A stretch of DNA of 64,000 bases from Prevotella sp. P3-122 (GCF_002251365.1 NZ_NPJH01000041.1:1-64000), one strand, 5' to 3'; counted from the first letter of the stretch, positions 39,712 through 49,250 are shown. Notes: generated by a model from the letters alone, not told the origin. A program made the numbers and translations.

Positions 39712-41094
39712 ATGAAGAAATTGTTTTTACAGTTATGTTTCATGGTCACGGCATCGGTTGCTGCGGCAGCCGACATGTCAAACTCCATGGAACTGTCCCG
39801 GCTATATATCATCGGTGATGCCACCCCGTACCAGTGGAATATCGGCGAGACACCGGAAATGGACAGGATAGCAGAAGGCGTATTCCGCTGGAGCGGAAAA
39901 CTCGAAGGCGGTCGGGAGTTCAAGTTCCTCAACGCCCGCGACTTCCATAAGCATATCTTCGGCACCTCTTGCCGACAGTCAGTCTCGGCAGGCAGCACAT
40001 ACACGTTGACCTATGTTGCCGACTGGGCACTCGACGGCAGCCGCGACTTCAAGTTCGTGCCTTCCGAAACAGCCGACTATACCATATACGTAGACCTCAA
40101 CACCATGATGATGTCAGTACGTGAGTTGGAAGAGCCCGTTCGGCTCCCCGCAACACTCTATGCAACAGGGTCGGCACTCGGTGGCAGCACAGTAGCCTTG
40201 CCGCTGTTTGGAAATGCCGAATACAAGGCAACCTTTCAACTCACACCCGGCAACATCATATTGCAGGACACGCCCGAAGCGACTGCCGAAACAACCTTCT
40301 ACACACCCCTCTTCGACGGCGTAGACATCACCTTCGGCACGGCGTGCAGCTCGTCCCTTACCAAGTCGGTATCGTCATGTCAGCGGCAGGGATGGAGCGT
40401 AAGCATACCCGGCACATACACCATTTACGGAATTATTGAAGACGCTAACGTTTACGCACGCCGCTTCCGGCAGTATAAGGAACTATATTTAGTGGGAGGC
40501 TGCTGCCCCCTTGGCTGGAACTACTGGACAGCCCCGCAGTCCATACGTTTCTCCCCTTCGGCAACTTCGCCCGAAGAGATGGTATGGGAAGGAACGCTCA
40601 AGACCGACTGGGGAGAAAACAGGGAAGAACCCAACAAATTCAAGATCCTTACGGCACAAGACTGGGGAAGCGTCAACTTCCATCCTTACACAGCAGACGA
40701 AGCGATAATAGGCGAGAGCTGTTACCGCTCCACAGGAGGTTCCGATGTTAAATGGACAATACCCCAGTCGGGCTATTACCGCATCACTCTCAACACTGCA
40801 AAGGAAACTCTTCGCGGACAATTGGTAAGTGCTGTCGGATATGGCATAGGCGAGCCATCCGTTACCGGCATTCCTGATGCAGCCCGCAACGAGAAATTCA
40901 AGATAAGGGTTTCTTCATCATCCATTGTCGTTACAGCCGACAGTTCGGCAGCCGACGTGGTAGTGACATCAGTCGACGGAGCCTTGGTCTGCAAGGGAAG
41001 GGTAGACCGCCCACAACCCTTCACCTCGCGTCGTCTCACCCATGGCGTATATTTAGTGACAGTTTCCACACAATGTAAGAGAGTGCTTCTTTAA
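39712..41094 (+). CDS. Secreted SusE/F-like glucan-binding protein with C-terminal tail domain
   Basis: A 460-residue secreted protein. The signal peptide (MKKLFLQLCFMVTASVAAAA) has no lipobox, so unlike the 32287 product it is not a lipoprotein. Residues about 30-135 form a SusE/F-like sandwich (LYIIGDATPYQWNI, FRWSGKLEGGREFKFL). A middle divergent domain (about 145-265) and a third domain (about 268-385; LYLVGGCCPLGWNYW, MVWEGTL) follow. The last 75 residues (VVVTSVDGALVCKGR...THGVYLVTVS) resemble the C-terminal sorting-type domain of secreted Bacteroidota proteins. The gene is 12 bases after GH31. It probably binds glucan outside the outer membrane or as a released protein. Confidence 0.72.
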   Translation: MKKLFLQLCFMVTASVAAAADMSNSMELSRLYIIGDATPYQWNIGETPEMDRIAEGVFRWSGKLEGGREFKFLNARDFHKHIFGTSCRQSVSAGSTYTLTYVADWALDGSRDFKFVPSETADYTIYVDLNTMMMSVRELEEPVRLPATLYATGSALGGSTVALPLFGNAEYKATFQLTPGNIILQDTPEATAETTFYTPLFDGVDITFGTACSSSLTKSVSSCQRQGWSVSIPGTYTIYGIIEDANVYARRFRQYKELYLVGGCCPLGWNYWTAPQSIRFSPSATSPEEMVWEGTLKTDWGENREEPNKFKILTAQDWGSVNFHPYTADEAIIGESCYRSTGGSDVKWTIPQSGYYRITLNTAKETLRGQLVSAVGYGIGEPSVTGIPDAARNEKFKIRVSSSSIVVTADSSAADVVVTSVDGALVCKGRVDRPQPFTSRRLTHGVYLVTVSTQCKRVLL

Positions 41095-41122
41095 ACAGAT
41101 AACTTTTCAAAAACAAAACATT

Positions 41123-42010
41123 ATGAAAACAAAAACGTTTACACAGAGATTGTTAGGCTGCATGCTTCTTGCAGCAAGTACATTAACCGTTCAGGCTGCC
41201 GAACGCCTTCTTATTGTAGGAGACGGAGTTTGGGGAGGCTGGTCCATTGACAACTCCATCGTGATGATGAACGATGCCGCACAGCCCGACGTATTCACGG
41301 CAACCGTAAGTCTTAAGGCCAACAGCGATTTCAAGTTCCTCACCGAGACAGAGTGGGGCAAGTTGGAATACCGTGCAGGCGATGCTGGTGTGACATTGTC
41401 AGACGGAGTCAGTGTCGCCCTGGTGTCGTCCGACGACAACAGCAACGATAACAAATTCCAGGTTGGCGAGACAGCCAACTACAGCATCGTGTGCGACCTT
41501 GCGGCAAAGACCGTCACCGTGACAAAGGCTGCATATCAGGACGACGAGATAAAGCACACCGCTCTCTGGCTCGTAGGCTCAGCCACAACAGGAGGATGGG
41601 AGCTTGGCAAGGCTACGATGATACTACCCTCCGACGACAACCCAATGGTGTTCCGTGGTACCGTCGACCTTCTTGAAGGCGAGATGAAAATTGCCGTAAA
41701 CAAATATACCGGCTACGGTCAAACATTCTACCAGAGAGATGCTGCCGACGATACGAAAATGACGTTCGGAGGCGACGACAACAAGTGGAACATCTCAAAG
41801 GCAGGACAGTACGACGTTGAGGCTGATGTCAAGAACCTCACAATCTCCATCGTGGAGCACGTTGCGAATGGAATAACCAATATGGCGACCACAGCCAATG
41901 CCACAGCAGACTATTTCACCCTCTCCGGCGTAAGGTTGTCTGCTCCTGCAAAGGGTATATGCATAAAACGTCAGGGCAACAGGGTTGTGAAGACAATTAA
42001 TAGAAAATAA
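41123..42010 (+). CDS. Secreted two-domain SusE/F-like protein
   Basis: A 295-residue secreted protein with a non-lipoprotein signal peptide ending near VQAAE. Two SusE/F-like sandwiches are seen: residues about 27-132 (LLIVGDGVWGGWSIDN, TVSLKANSDFKFL) and about 145-245 (LWLVGSATTGGWELG, GTVDLLEGEMKIAV). The C-terminal tail is TADYFTLSGVRLSAPAKG, ending in RVVKTINRK, related to the tails of the C10 protease and the BspA-like proteins in this window. It probably acts in glucan capture with the other SusE/F-like proteins of the operon. Confidence 0.72.
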   Translation: MKTKTFTQRLLGCMLLAASTLTVQAAERLLIVGDGVWGGWSIDNSIVMMNDAAQPDVFTATVSLKANSDFKFLTETEWGKLEYRAGDAGVTLSDGVSVALVSSDDNSNDNKFQVGETANYSIVCDLAAKTVTVTKAAYQDDEIKHTALWLVGSATTGGWELGKATMILPSDDNPMVFRGTVDLLEGEMKIAVNKYTGYGQTFYQRDAADDTKMTFGGDDNKWNISKAGQYDVEADVKNLTISIVEHVANGITNMATTANATADYFTLSGVRLSAPAKGICIKRQGNRVVKTINRK

Positions 42011-42021
42011 CCTAAGTTTTG

Positions 42022-42093
42022 CAAGTTGACAAGTTGCTGCTCTGATGGTTTTACCTTGACAATAACCGGAAAGAATAACAACTCGTCAACTTG
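42022..42093 (+). promoter_or_regulatory. Intercistronic inverted repeat before the GH66 gene
   Basis: In the 103-base spacer, CAAGTTGACAAGTTG (42022-42036) pairs with CAACTCGTCAACTTG (42079-42093) with one A-C mismatch, around a 42-base loop. The ACTCGTCAACTT half is shared with the spacer at 34933-34944. No T-run follows, so it may be an mRNA-processing or stability element rather than a terminator. Confidence 0.55.
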
Positions 42094-42113
42094 TTAGAGA
42101 ATAAAAAGTAGTT

Positions 42114-44333
42114 GTGATTTTCAGACATTGTATATCTTTCTTGCTGTTGATGGTATGCATGTTATTATTGCCGTTAACAGCAAGAGCAGACGGCATGGTG
42201 TCAGAGCAGACGCTGTCATTGAGCACCGACAAGGCATGCTATTCGCCCGGCTCTACGGTGACGTTCACTTCCGAAGGAACAGTTCCAGAAGGGAAGACGC
42301 TCTTCGTGCGTTATCGCCATGGCAACGACATAATACAGAAAGACGCCTTTACCTTCACCAATGGTAAGACATGGAAATGGCAACCGCCAACCAACGACTT
42401 CGTGGGCTATTTAGTCGATATCTATTACGTCGAAGATACCAAGGAGCACATACTCGGCACGATAGCCGTCGATGTGTCGTCCGACTGGACACGCTTCCCG
42501 CGTTACGGCTTCGTGGCTGAGTTCGACGACTGCAACAAGACTATCGACAAGTACGCCAACATCGAGGCAGAGATGAAATATCTCAACCGCCTGCATATTA
42601 ACGGCGTGCAGTTTCAGGACTGGCACTGGAAACACCACAGACCGGTTAAGTTCGATGAAAACGGCAACTTTGTAGCCTGGTATCAGGATGTCAGCAACCG
42701 TTGGATAGGCACCGAGTATGTGAAGAAATACATCGAGGTGCAGCACCGCTACGGCATGAAGTCTATCTTCTATAACCTCTGCTTCGGTGCATGGAAAGAC
42801 TACGAGACAGATCACGTCAGTGCGGAGTGGGGCTTGTACAAGAAAGACAGCAACGGCAACCTCTACCAGGACTATCACGGTCTGCCGTCTTCATGGCAGA
42901 GCAACATCTTCCTCATGAACCCCGGCAACCCCAACTGGCAGAACTATCTGATGGACCGCAACGGAGATGTTTATGCCAACTACGACTTCGACGGCTATCA
43001 GATCGATCAGCTTGGTGGACGTGGTGACGTGTTCGAGAAAAACGGCAATATGATAGACCTTCAGTACAACTACCGTCTGTTTCTCAAGGCGATGAAGGGT
43101 CACCGCAAAGACAAGCGGCTTGTCATGAACTGCGTAGGTGGCTACGGCACCCACGACATCTGCGATGCCAAACTCGACGACGGTACCCGGACTGTCGACT
43201 TCTGTTATAACGAGGTGTGGGACACCCAGCCTTCTTTTGAAAGCCTCTATGAAATAATAAAGTCCAACGACAAGGAGAGCGACCATAGCCTGCAGACGGT
43301 ATATGCAGCCTACATCAACTACGACAAGGCTGACCATGCCTGGGACTTTGCCGACCAGAATGTCAACACTCCCGGCGCGCTGCTTACCGATGCCGTGATG
43401 TTCGCCATCGGTGGCTCTCACCTTGAGATGGGCGACCACATGCTGACAAGGGAGTATTTCCCCGCAAAGCCACTTGCTATGACCGACGAGCTGAAACAGC
43501 GGCTCGTACACTATTACGACTTCATGACCGGCTATCAGAACCTGCTTCGCGGCATAGGCTCAAAGGGCGTATTTCAGCCTTCGGTAAGCTCTACCACCCA
43601 TGCTGTCAACGCATGGCCGCCACAAAGCTATCACATCACGGCATTTGCTAAGAACGTGGGTGTCAACCAGGTGGTACATCTGCTCAACTTCAGCAACACC
43701 GACGACCTCTCGTGGCGTGACCTCAACGGTACAAGACCAGCGCCAAAAAAGCAAACCAACATCAACTTCACCTTCGAGACTATAAGGCAGATACGCAAGG
43801 TGTGGACGGCTACACCCGACAACTGTGGAGGTGCACCCCTCGAACTGCCGTTCACACAGAACGGCAACAAGGTGACCGTTACAGTGCCGTCGCTCGAATA
43901 CTGGACAATGGTGGTTTTCGAGGCGGCATCCGTGGAAGACAACATGTATGTCACAGGCGAGGACTTCAGCAACTACAGTGCGGAACGTATGTTTCTGATG
44001 ACCAAGGGCGCCGACGGAAACACTTACAACGCCAAGCTGACTCTTAAGGCAGGCAAGAAGTTCAAGTTTGTCAACGGCAAGGATTTCTCTACCAACTCCA
44101 GCTACTATGCCGAATACAAGGACTTTCAGTTCAACGATGGCATAAGCACCGCTAATCTGCTTGTCAGCAAGAGCAATGTGCCATATATCGACTATCAGTT
44201 TACTGTAAACCAAGACGGCGACTACTACGTCACCCTCAACCTGAAAGACATGAGGATTACTGTGAATAAGGTGTCGGCAGTGGGTGACTACAGCAAGCTG
44301 AGCCAAAATAATAAGCCACCGATGGCGGCTTGA
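42114..44333 (+). CDS. GH66 endo-dextranase
   Basis: A 739-residue secreted enzyme that cuts alpha-1,6-glucan (dextran) internally, or a related cycloisomalto-oligosaccharide glucanotransferase. The start is a GTG at 42114; it gives a proper signal peptide (MIFRHCISFLLLMVCMLLLPLTARA), whereas the next ATG (42150) would leave it without its charged start. An N-terminal Ig-like domain (about 30-125) precedes the barrel: RYGFVAEFDD, GVQFQDWHWKHHRP, DFDGYQIDQLGG with nucleophile Asp298, VDFCYNEVWD with acid Glu367. The Asp-Glu spacing (69) is close to that of the Streptococcus mutans dextranase (68, from memory). Residues about 610-720 form a SusE/F-like module (NMYVTGEDFSNY). It is the last gene of the PUL operon and the strongest pointer to its substrate. 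Confidence 0.9.
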   Translation: MIFRHCISFLLLMVCMLLLPLTARADGMVSEQTLSLSTDKACYSPGSTVTFTSEGTVPEGKTLFVRYRHGNDIIQKDAFTFTNGKTWKWQPPTNDFVGYLVDIYYVEDTKEHILGTIAVDVSSDWTRFPRYGFVAEFDDCNKTIDKYANIEAEMKYLNRLHINGVQFQDWHWKHHRPVKFDENGNFVAWYQDVSNRWIGTEYVKKYIEVQHRYGMKSIFYNLCFGAWKDYETDHVSAEWGLYKKDSNGNLYQDYHGLPSSWQSNIFLMNPGNPNWQNYLMDRNGDVYANYDFDGYQIDQLGGRGDVFEKNGNMIDLQYNYRLFLKAMKGHRKDKRLVMNCVGGYGTHDICDAKLDDGTRTVDFCYNEVWDTQPSFESLYEIIKSNDKESDHSLQTVYAAYINYDKADHAWDFADQNVNTPGALLTDAVMFAIGGSHLEMGDHMLTREYFPAKPLAMTDELKQRLVHYYDFMTGYQNLLRGIGSKGVFQPSVSSTTHAVNAWPPQSYHITAFAKNVGVNQVVHLLNFSNTDDLSWRDLNGTRPAPKKQTNINFTFETIRQIRKVWTATPDNCGGAPLELPFTQNGNKVTVTVPSLEYWTMVVFEAASVEDNMYVTGEDFSNYSAERMFLMTKGADGNTYNAKLTLKAGKKFKFVNGKDFSTNSSYYAEYKDFQFNDGISTANLLVSKSNVPYIDYQFTVNQDGDYYVTLNLKDMRITVNKVSAVGDYSKLSQNNKPPMAA

Positions 44334-44342
44334 AGATAGAAA

Positions 44343-44374
44343 GAGGGAGACATCCGAATGGGTGTCTCCCTCTG
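44343..44374. terminator. Terminator between the PUL operon and tRNA-Leu
   Basis: AGAGGGAGACA (44343-44353) pairs perfectly with TGTCTCCCTCT (44364-44374). On the minus strand it follows the tRNA-Leu 3' end by 4 bases and is followed by TTTCTATC. On the plus strand it ends the PUL operon. It is probably bidirectional. Confidence 0.8.
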
Positions 44375-44378
44375 TTGT

Positions 44379-44459
44379 GCGCCTGATAGGACTCGAACCT
44401 ACACGTCGCAAAACACCAGATCCTAAGTCTGGCGCGTCTACCAATTTCGCCACAGGCGC
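44379..44459 (-). tRNA. tRNA-Leu (anticodon TAG)
   Basis: Read on the minus strand: acceptor GCGCCTG/CAGGCGC, discriminator A; D-arm GCGAAATTGGTAGACGC; anticodon arm CCAGA-CTTAGGA-TCTGG with anticodon TAG; a long variable arm (TGTTTTGCGACG), as in class II tRNAs; T-arm with GGTTCGAGTCC. Length 81 bases. CCA is not encoded. Confidence 0.95.
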
Positions 44460-44522
44460 AAAAGCGTGTGCAAAGGTACAAATAATTTTTTTAATACAAG
44501 ACTTTTTGCCCAAGTTTTTTCT

Positions 44523-45533
44523 TCACCTCTTGTTCCTAATGAGCTGGCGCGCAAATTCAATGATGGTGTCACGGTCGCTGAGGCGGTCGCTCTCGGTGAG
44601 CTGTATGTTGCAGTCAGGGTCTATTCCGAACTCCGTGCTGTTGCCTTGCGCGTCATACATCGGGCATGCCGAGAACCTTACTATCCAGCCGTTAGGCAGC
44701 TCGCTTGAGAAAGGCAGTCCCGCGCCTCCTCCCGTCCTGTCGCCAACGGTGATGGTGTTGGGGCAGCACCTCATGTATTTCACAAATTCGTTGGCTGCGC
44801 TGTAAACTCCTCTGTTTGTCAGTACGACGACTGATTTCTGCCACCTTAGTCCCCGTCCGGGTTTCAGAGTCTGTACCTCCATGCTTGAGAAGTCGTTGTG
44901 CCCGCGTCCCGTCTTGTGCTGCATGTAGCCTACGGTTATCTCCTCGTTGGTGAAGCGTGCGGCCAGCTCCTCCGCGCTGGTGAGCAGTCCTCCGCCATTG
45001 TCGCGCACGTCGATGATTAGCCCCTGGCATGAGGAGAGGTATAGCATTATCTCGTCGAGGTTGCCTGCGCCGATGCCGTTGGCGAACGATGCCACGCGTA
45101 TGTAGCCTGTATTGTCATCGAGGATGCGGTATTTCATGCCCGATGCCATGCGGTAGTGCGTGCCGAGGTAGTGTGTGATTAGTGAGTCTGAGTAGTTCGA
45201 GGGGTATGCCTCGTGCCATGTCCAGTATCGTGCCACGTCGAAGGGCGAGTATAGGTTTACGTGTCCGTCCCGGAGTTCGGCAAGCATGTTTCCGAGCACC
45301 TCAAACAGCTGGTCATCGGAGACGTTGCCTGCCAGTTGTCGTTGATATTTGTCATGTATGGCATTCCAGTCCACCTGCTTGTATTCGAAGAAGCAGTAGT
45401 GCTCGTCGATAATCTTCCACAGAGCCTCGAAGTTACCGTTGGGAGTGTCGTCGAACTCGTCCTCGTCAATACATGCGTTTAATGTCAGCAGGATGGATGC
45501 TGCCATGAGGAGGTTGTGCAGTAGTTGTCTCAT
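44523..45533 (-). CDS. S41 family (C-terminal processing peptidase-like) lipoprotein
   Basis: A 336-residue lipoprotein serine protease. The signal peptide ends at Cys21 (LNAC), followed by the acidic IDEDEFDD, which suggests surface or outer-membrane location. An N-terminal helical part (NFEALWKIIDEHYCFFEYK, LRDGHVNLYSP) precedes a short PDZ-poor region. The S41 core shows GYIRVASF, GLIIDVRDNGGG and TNRGVYSAANEF with the nucleophile Ser245, then GDRTGGGAG. It ends the minus-strand run parC, DUF3316, S41, starting 9 bases after the DUF3316 stop. Substrate unknown. Confidence 0.88.
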   Translation of the reverse strand: MRQLLHNLLMAASILLTLNACIDEDEFDDTPNGNFEALWKIIDEHYCFFEYKQVDWNAIHDKYQRQLAGNVSDDQLFEVLGNMLAELRDGHVNLYSPFDVARYWTWHEAYPSNYSDSLITHYLGTHYRMASGMKYRILDDNTGYIRVASFANGIGAGNLDEIMLYLSSCQGLIIDVRDNGGGLLTSAEELAARFTNEEITVGYMQHKTGRGHNDFSSMEVQTLKPGRGLRWQKSVVVLTNRGVYSAANEFVKYMRCCPNTITVGDRTGGGAGLPFSSELPNGWIVRFSACPMYDAQGNSTEFGIDPDCNIQLTESDRLSDRDTIIEFARQLIRNKR

Positions 45534-45542
45534 TGTGGGTGT

Positions 45543-46379
45543 CTACTTCTGTGTAAAATTTCCGGCTTTTACTTTCACCGTTTTTATAGTTCTGATGAAG
45601 CCGATTAAGAATGCGTGTGTATACTTGTGCTGCTTAAGTGAGTTTGGTTTCGCCTGTCTTATGTCTCCCAGGTAGCCTATGCGCAGGGCATTGCTTCCCA
45701 AGCCAATGTCTATGGTAAGCATGTTCCTCATTGATGGTGCGTTGCCAAAGTATGTTGGTACGATGTTGTGGTCGTAATTTCCGCGGCTGAATATCTCGTA
45801 GTATGACTGCCCGTAGTTTGGACTGAACATCATTCCTGCCAATGGCATTGCCAGCTCGTAGGATATTGTCAGCGGGGTATTGCCCCATCTGAGGGTGTAT
45901 GCAGCCGAAGCCGTAGGTGTGATGTTGATGTTTAGCCTTGCCTGTGCAGGATTGTTGCTGCCGTGGGTGTTGTATAGAAAACCAGCCGTTGCGTCGGCAG
46001 TAGCTCCAGCCGTTACCCTTAGCCTGCCTCCGTATAGTCGCCAGTTGTATAGCCATCCGTACTGGAAGTTGTACATACCCTCCATCTCGCCTCCGTTTCC
46101 CGAGCGGTTGTCGGCAAATGCCGCCATGCCCTGGTGTATGATGAGGCGTGAGATGTTGCTGCCGGGCTTGGTGCTCAGAGAGTGTGACATATACCTCACC
46201 TCCGTGCCTTTGTATTTCTCTTGCGACAGGTAGGTGTCGAGGATGTCGGTTGCTCCAACGGCCACCATTCTGGCTGTTGTCACCATTCGGCCAGCATCAG
46301 GCGTGTCCTCCTGTGCTGTTGCTGCCGTGGTGGCAGCCATGCATGCAATGGCTGTAAGCAGTCGTCTACAAGTCTTCAT
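45543..46379 (-). CDS. DUF3316 family predicted outer-membrane protein
   Basis: A 278-residue protein with signal peptide (MKTCRRLLTAIACMAATTAATAQ) and amphipathic beta strands (YNFQYGWLYNWRLYGGRLRVTAGA, SAAYTLRWGNTPLTISYELAMPLAG). This fits a small barrel of the DUF3316 family. It also contains LLTIDIGLGSNALRIGYLGD-like strands near the end. The start overlaps the 3' end of parC by 14 bases in another frame, so the two are translationally linked. Function unknown. Confidence 0.8.
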   Translation of the reverse strand: MKTCRRLLTAIACMAATTAATAQEDTPDAGRMVTTARMVAVGATDILDTYLSQEKYKGTEVRYMSHSLSTKPGSNISRLIIHQGMAAFADNRSGNGGEMEGMYNFQYGWLYNWRLYGGRLRVTAGATADATAGFLYNTHGSNNPAQARLNINITPTASAAYTLRWGNTPLTISYELAMPLAGMMFSPNYGQSYYEIFSRGNYDHNIVPTYFGNAPSMRNMLTIDIGLGSNALRIGYLGDIRQAKPNSLKQHKYTHAFLIGFIRTIKTVKVKAGNFTQK

Positions 46380-49068
46380 CGGTGAAAAGGTTCAGCTGTC
46401 CTGTTATCTCGTCAATTATTTGCTGCTGGGTTTTCCCTGCATCTGGGTCGAGATTTTCCTCTTCCTCTACTTGTGTCTCCGCCTCCTCATTGTCTCCTTC
46501 GTTCTTTGGCTCTGGCATTCTCAGTGGTTCCAACTCCTCTATGTTGCCTATGTGGAATGTCGTTATACGTTTGCCCTTGGCCTTGAAGCCCTTTACGGCG
46601 ATGAAGCTCTCTGCGTCAATCTCCATTGGTGGACGTGGCTCGTCGGCACCGCCGAAGGTGACGAGAATTCGTGGATAGGCGGTATCGGTGAGCAGTACGG
46701 GCTTGTTGTTTGGGTTCTCTCCCAGGTAGTTTTGATGTTTTCTTATGGCCTCCATCTCGAAGCGCTTTATGTAGGGGTAGCCTTCGTTGTCGGCATCGTA
46801 GAGCACTGCCGTCCATACCTTATTCCTATCCCATTTCTCTATACGCAGGATGTTATTCTCGAAGTGGTTGTTTGCATCGAAGTTAGTGATGTAGAACTCA
46901 CCGTTGTCCAGCACCACCAGTATGCTGTCGCCGTCCCAGAACTCACCGAGCAGGCGTCCGTGCTCCTCGTAGTTGATGCGGTTCACATCAGGGTCGAACC
47001 ACACTCTGCGTCCGCCGAGTGTACTGTGTCCGTGGCTCTTCAGGCCTATGCGGTGAATGCTCTTCTTGCTCAGCAGGTTACCCCTTGAGGCGCGTCCCTT
47101 GATTATTACCTCAGAGAAGTCCTTCTCCATGAAGATGTTCTGCTTTTTCTTCGTTGGGTCCAAGTCGAGCGTTATCTTTATGGTTTCAGCCTCGCCGTTG
47201 GGATTGGCGGTAAAGTACATCACCCTTGAGCCTGGAGTACCCATGGTGAGGTCGTACTCCTTGTCTCGTGTTATGCTCGTAACATTGAAGCGCTTGATGA
47301 AATAGTACCCTTTCTTTCCGTCGCGGTATACGGCATTATAGATGGTGCGCTTGTCGTTTTTCTTGAACACCTGGACGTGCATGACATTCTTGCCTACGAA
47401 AATCTTATCGGCCACCTTGATGACCTTGTATTTGCCGTCGCGGTAGAAGAGTATGATATCGTCGATGTCGGAGCAGTTGCACACAAACTCGTCCTTCTTC
47501 AGTCCTGTGCCCACGAAGCCCTCCTGACGGTTGATGTATAGTTTCTCGTTGGCTTCCACCACCTTTGTTGCCTCGATGGTGTCGAAGGAGCGTATTTCCG
47601 TGAGTCGTGGATGCTCGTGCCCGTATTTCTCCTTTATGAATGTAAACCAGTTAATGGTTACGTCGGTCATGTGTGCCAGGTCATGGTCTATGCCCTTCAC
47701 CTCGTCCTTTATTCTGGCAATCAGCTCATCGGCCTTGTCCTTGTTGAATTTCAGTATGCGCTGCATCTTTATCTCCATGAGCCTGAGGATGTCGTCGCGT
47801 GTAACTTCTCTTACAAAGCTGGGTTTGAAGGGCGTGAGCTTCTCGTCCACAAAGGCTATGGCCTCGTTCATGTCCTTGGCCTGCTCAAATCTTCTTTCCT
47901 TATATATGCGTTCCTCAATGAATATTTTCTCAAGCGAAGCGAAGAACAGTTGCTCCATAAGCTCTCCGCGCCTTATCTGCAACTCCTTGCGTAGCAGTCC
48001 CATTGTGTTGTCGGTCGAGTGGCGAAGTACATCGCTGATGGTAAGGAACTGCGGCTTGTTGTCCTCGATGACGCAGCAGTTGGGCGATATGTTCACCTCG
48101 CAGTCGGAGAAGGCATACAGGGCATCAAGTGTCTTGTCTGACGATACTCCCGGTGCCAGGTGTACCTGTATCTCCACCTCTGCCGATGTCATGTCATCAA
48201 CCTTTTTTACCTTTATTTTCCCTTTTTCCACAGCTTTCAGTATCGACTCCTTCAGAGTGTCGGCCGTCTTGCCAAACGGAATCTCCCTGATGACGAGCGT
48301 CTTGTTGTCGAGTTTCTCTATCTTTGCCCTGACCTTGAGTACTCCCCCGCGCTGTCCGTCGTTGTAGCGGCTTACGTCAATGGCACCGCCAGTGGGGAAG
48401 TCGGGATAGAGCTTGAACGGCTCGCCACGCAGGTAGCTGATGGCAGCATCGCACAGCTCGCAGAAGTTGTGTGGCAGCACTTTTGAGCTAAGACCGACGG
48501 CTATACCCTCAGCACCCTGAGCCAGCAATAGCGGGAACTTCACTGGCAGAGCCACTGGCTCCTTGTTCCTGCCATCGTAAGACATCTGCCATTCGGTGGT
48601 CTTTGGATTGAACACCGTGTCGAGGGCGAACTTCGACAGTCTTGCCTCTATATATCTTGGTGCAGCCGCGCGGTCGCCGGTTAGTATGTTTCCCCAGTTT
48701 CCCTGAGTGTCGATGAGAAGGTTCTTCTGTCCCATCTGTACCAAGGCGTCACCGATGGACGCATCGCCATGAGGATGGAACTGCATGGTGTGTCCAACGA
48801 TGTTTGCAACCTTGTTGTACCTGCCGTCATCCATTCTCTTCATCGAGTGCAGTATGCGTCGCTGTACAGGTTTCAGGCCATCCTCGATATTCGGGACGGC
48901 TCGCTCAAGAATTACGTATGATGCGTAGTCAAGGAACCAGTTCTGGTACATGCCGCTCAGGTGGTGAACGGCTGCTGCGTCGAATCTGTTCACCGGCTTG
49001 TAGTCGGAATGCTTTTCCTCCATTCCTGTTTCGATGTCGTTGCCGTTAAAGTTTTCGTTGTCGTTCAT
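46366..49068 (-). CDS. parC: DNA topoisomerase IV subunit A
   Basis: A 900-residue type IIA topoisomerase A subunit that decatenates daughter chromosomes with ParE. The N-terminal region has LERAVPNIEDGLKPVQRRIL (the QRDR region), HPHGDASIGDALV and the catalytic Tyr139 in AAAPRYIEARLS. The coiled-coil gate lies around 380-480. Residues about 530-850 form the beta-pinwheel, degenerate relative to gyrase; no GyrA box (QRRGGKG) is visible, which favours ParC over GyrA. The tail is acidic (EPKNEGDNEEAETQVEEEE), ending in TDEDL. It leads the operon with DUF3316 and S41 genes, from the promoter at 49168-49198. Confidence 0.92.
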   Translation of the reverse strand: MNDNENFNGNDIETGMEEKHSDYKPVNRFDAAAVHHLSGMYQNWFLDYASYVILERAVPNIEDGLKPVQRRILHSMKRMDDGRYNKVANIVGHTMQFHPHGDASIGDALVQMGQKNLLIDTQGNWGNILTGDRAAAPRYIEARLSKFALDTVFNPKTTEWQMSYDGRNKEPVALPVKFPLLLAQGAEGIAVGLSSKVLPHNFCELCDAAISYLRGEPFKLYPDFPTGGAIDVSRYNDGQRGGVLKVRAKIEKLDNKTLVIREIPFGKTADTLKESILKAVEKGKIKVKKVDDMTSAEVEIQVHLAPGVSSDKTLDALYAFSDCEVNISPNCCVIEDNKPQFLTISDVLRHSTDNTMGLLRKELQIRRGELMEQLFFASLEKIFIEERIYKERRFEQAKDMNEAIAFVDEKLTPFKPSFVREVTRDDILRLMEIKMQRILKFNKDKADELIARIKDEVKGIDHDLAHMTDVTINWFTFIKEKYGHEHPRLTEIRSFDTIEATKVVEANEKLYINRQEGFVGTGLKKDEFVCNCSDIDDIILFYRDGKYKVIKVADKIFVGKNVMHVQVFKKNDKRTIYNAVYRDGKKGYYFIKRFNVTSITRDKEYDLTMGTPGSRVMYFTANPNGEAETIKITLDLDPTKKKQNIFMEKDFSEVIIKGRASRGNLLSKKSIHRIGLKSHGHSTLGGRRVWFDPDVNRINYEEHGRLLGEFWDGDSILVVLDNGEFYITNFDANNHFENNILRIEKWDRNKVWTAVLYDADNEGYPYIKRFEMEAIRKHQNYLGENPNNKPVLLTDTAYPRILVTFGGADEPRPPMEIDAESFIAVKGFKAKGKRITTFHIGNIEELEPLRMPEPKNEGDNEEAETQVEEEENLDPDAGKTQQQIIDEITGQLNLFTDEDL

Positions 49069-49167
49069 TTATTTTGTGGGTTAGGTAGGGTCCGCTGGGG
49101 TGGTTTATAGGTTTTGTAGGTATTCAAACCTTAAAACCTCATAGCCAAAAAACTCCAACGTTATCGG

Positions 49168-49198
49168 CAAAAGTACGAAAAAAAATCCATACAGCAAA
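49168..49198 (-). promoter_or_regulatory. Bacteroidota-type promoter for parC
   Basis: On the minus strand: -33 TTTG (49195-49198), a 19-base spacer and -7 TACTTTTG (49168-49175). The leader to the parC ATG would be about 93 bases. Confidence 0.75.
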
Positions 49199-49250
49199 CA
49201 GATTATAAAGTTTTCACATCTGTAAGTGTCGCTATTCGGAGAAAAAAACG

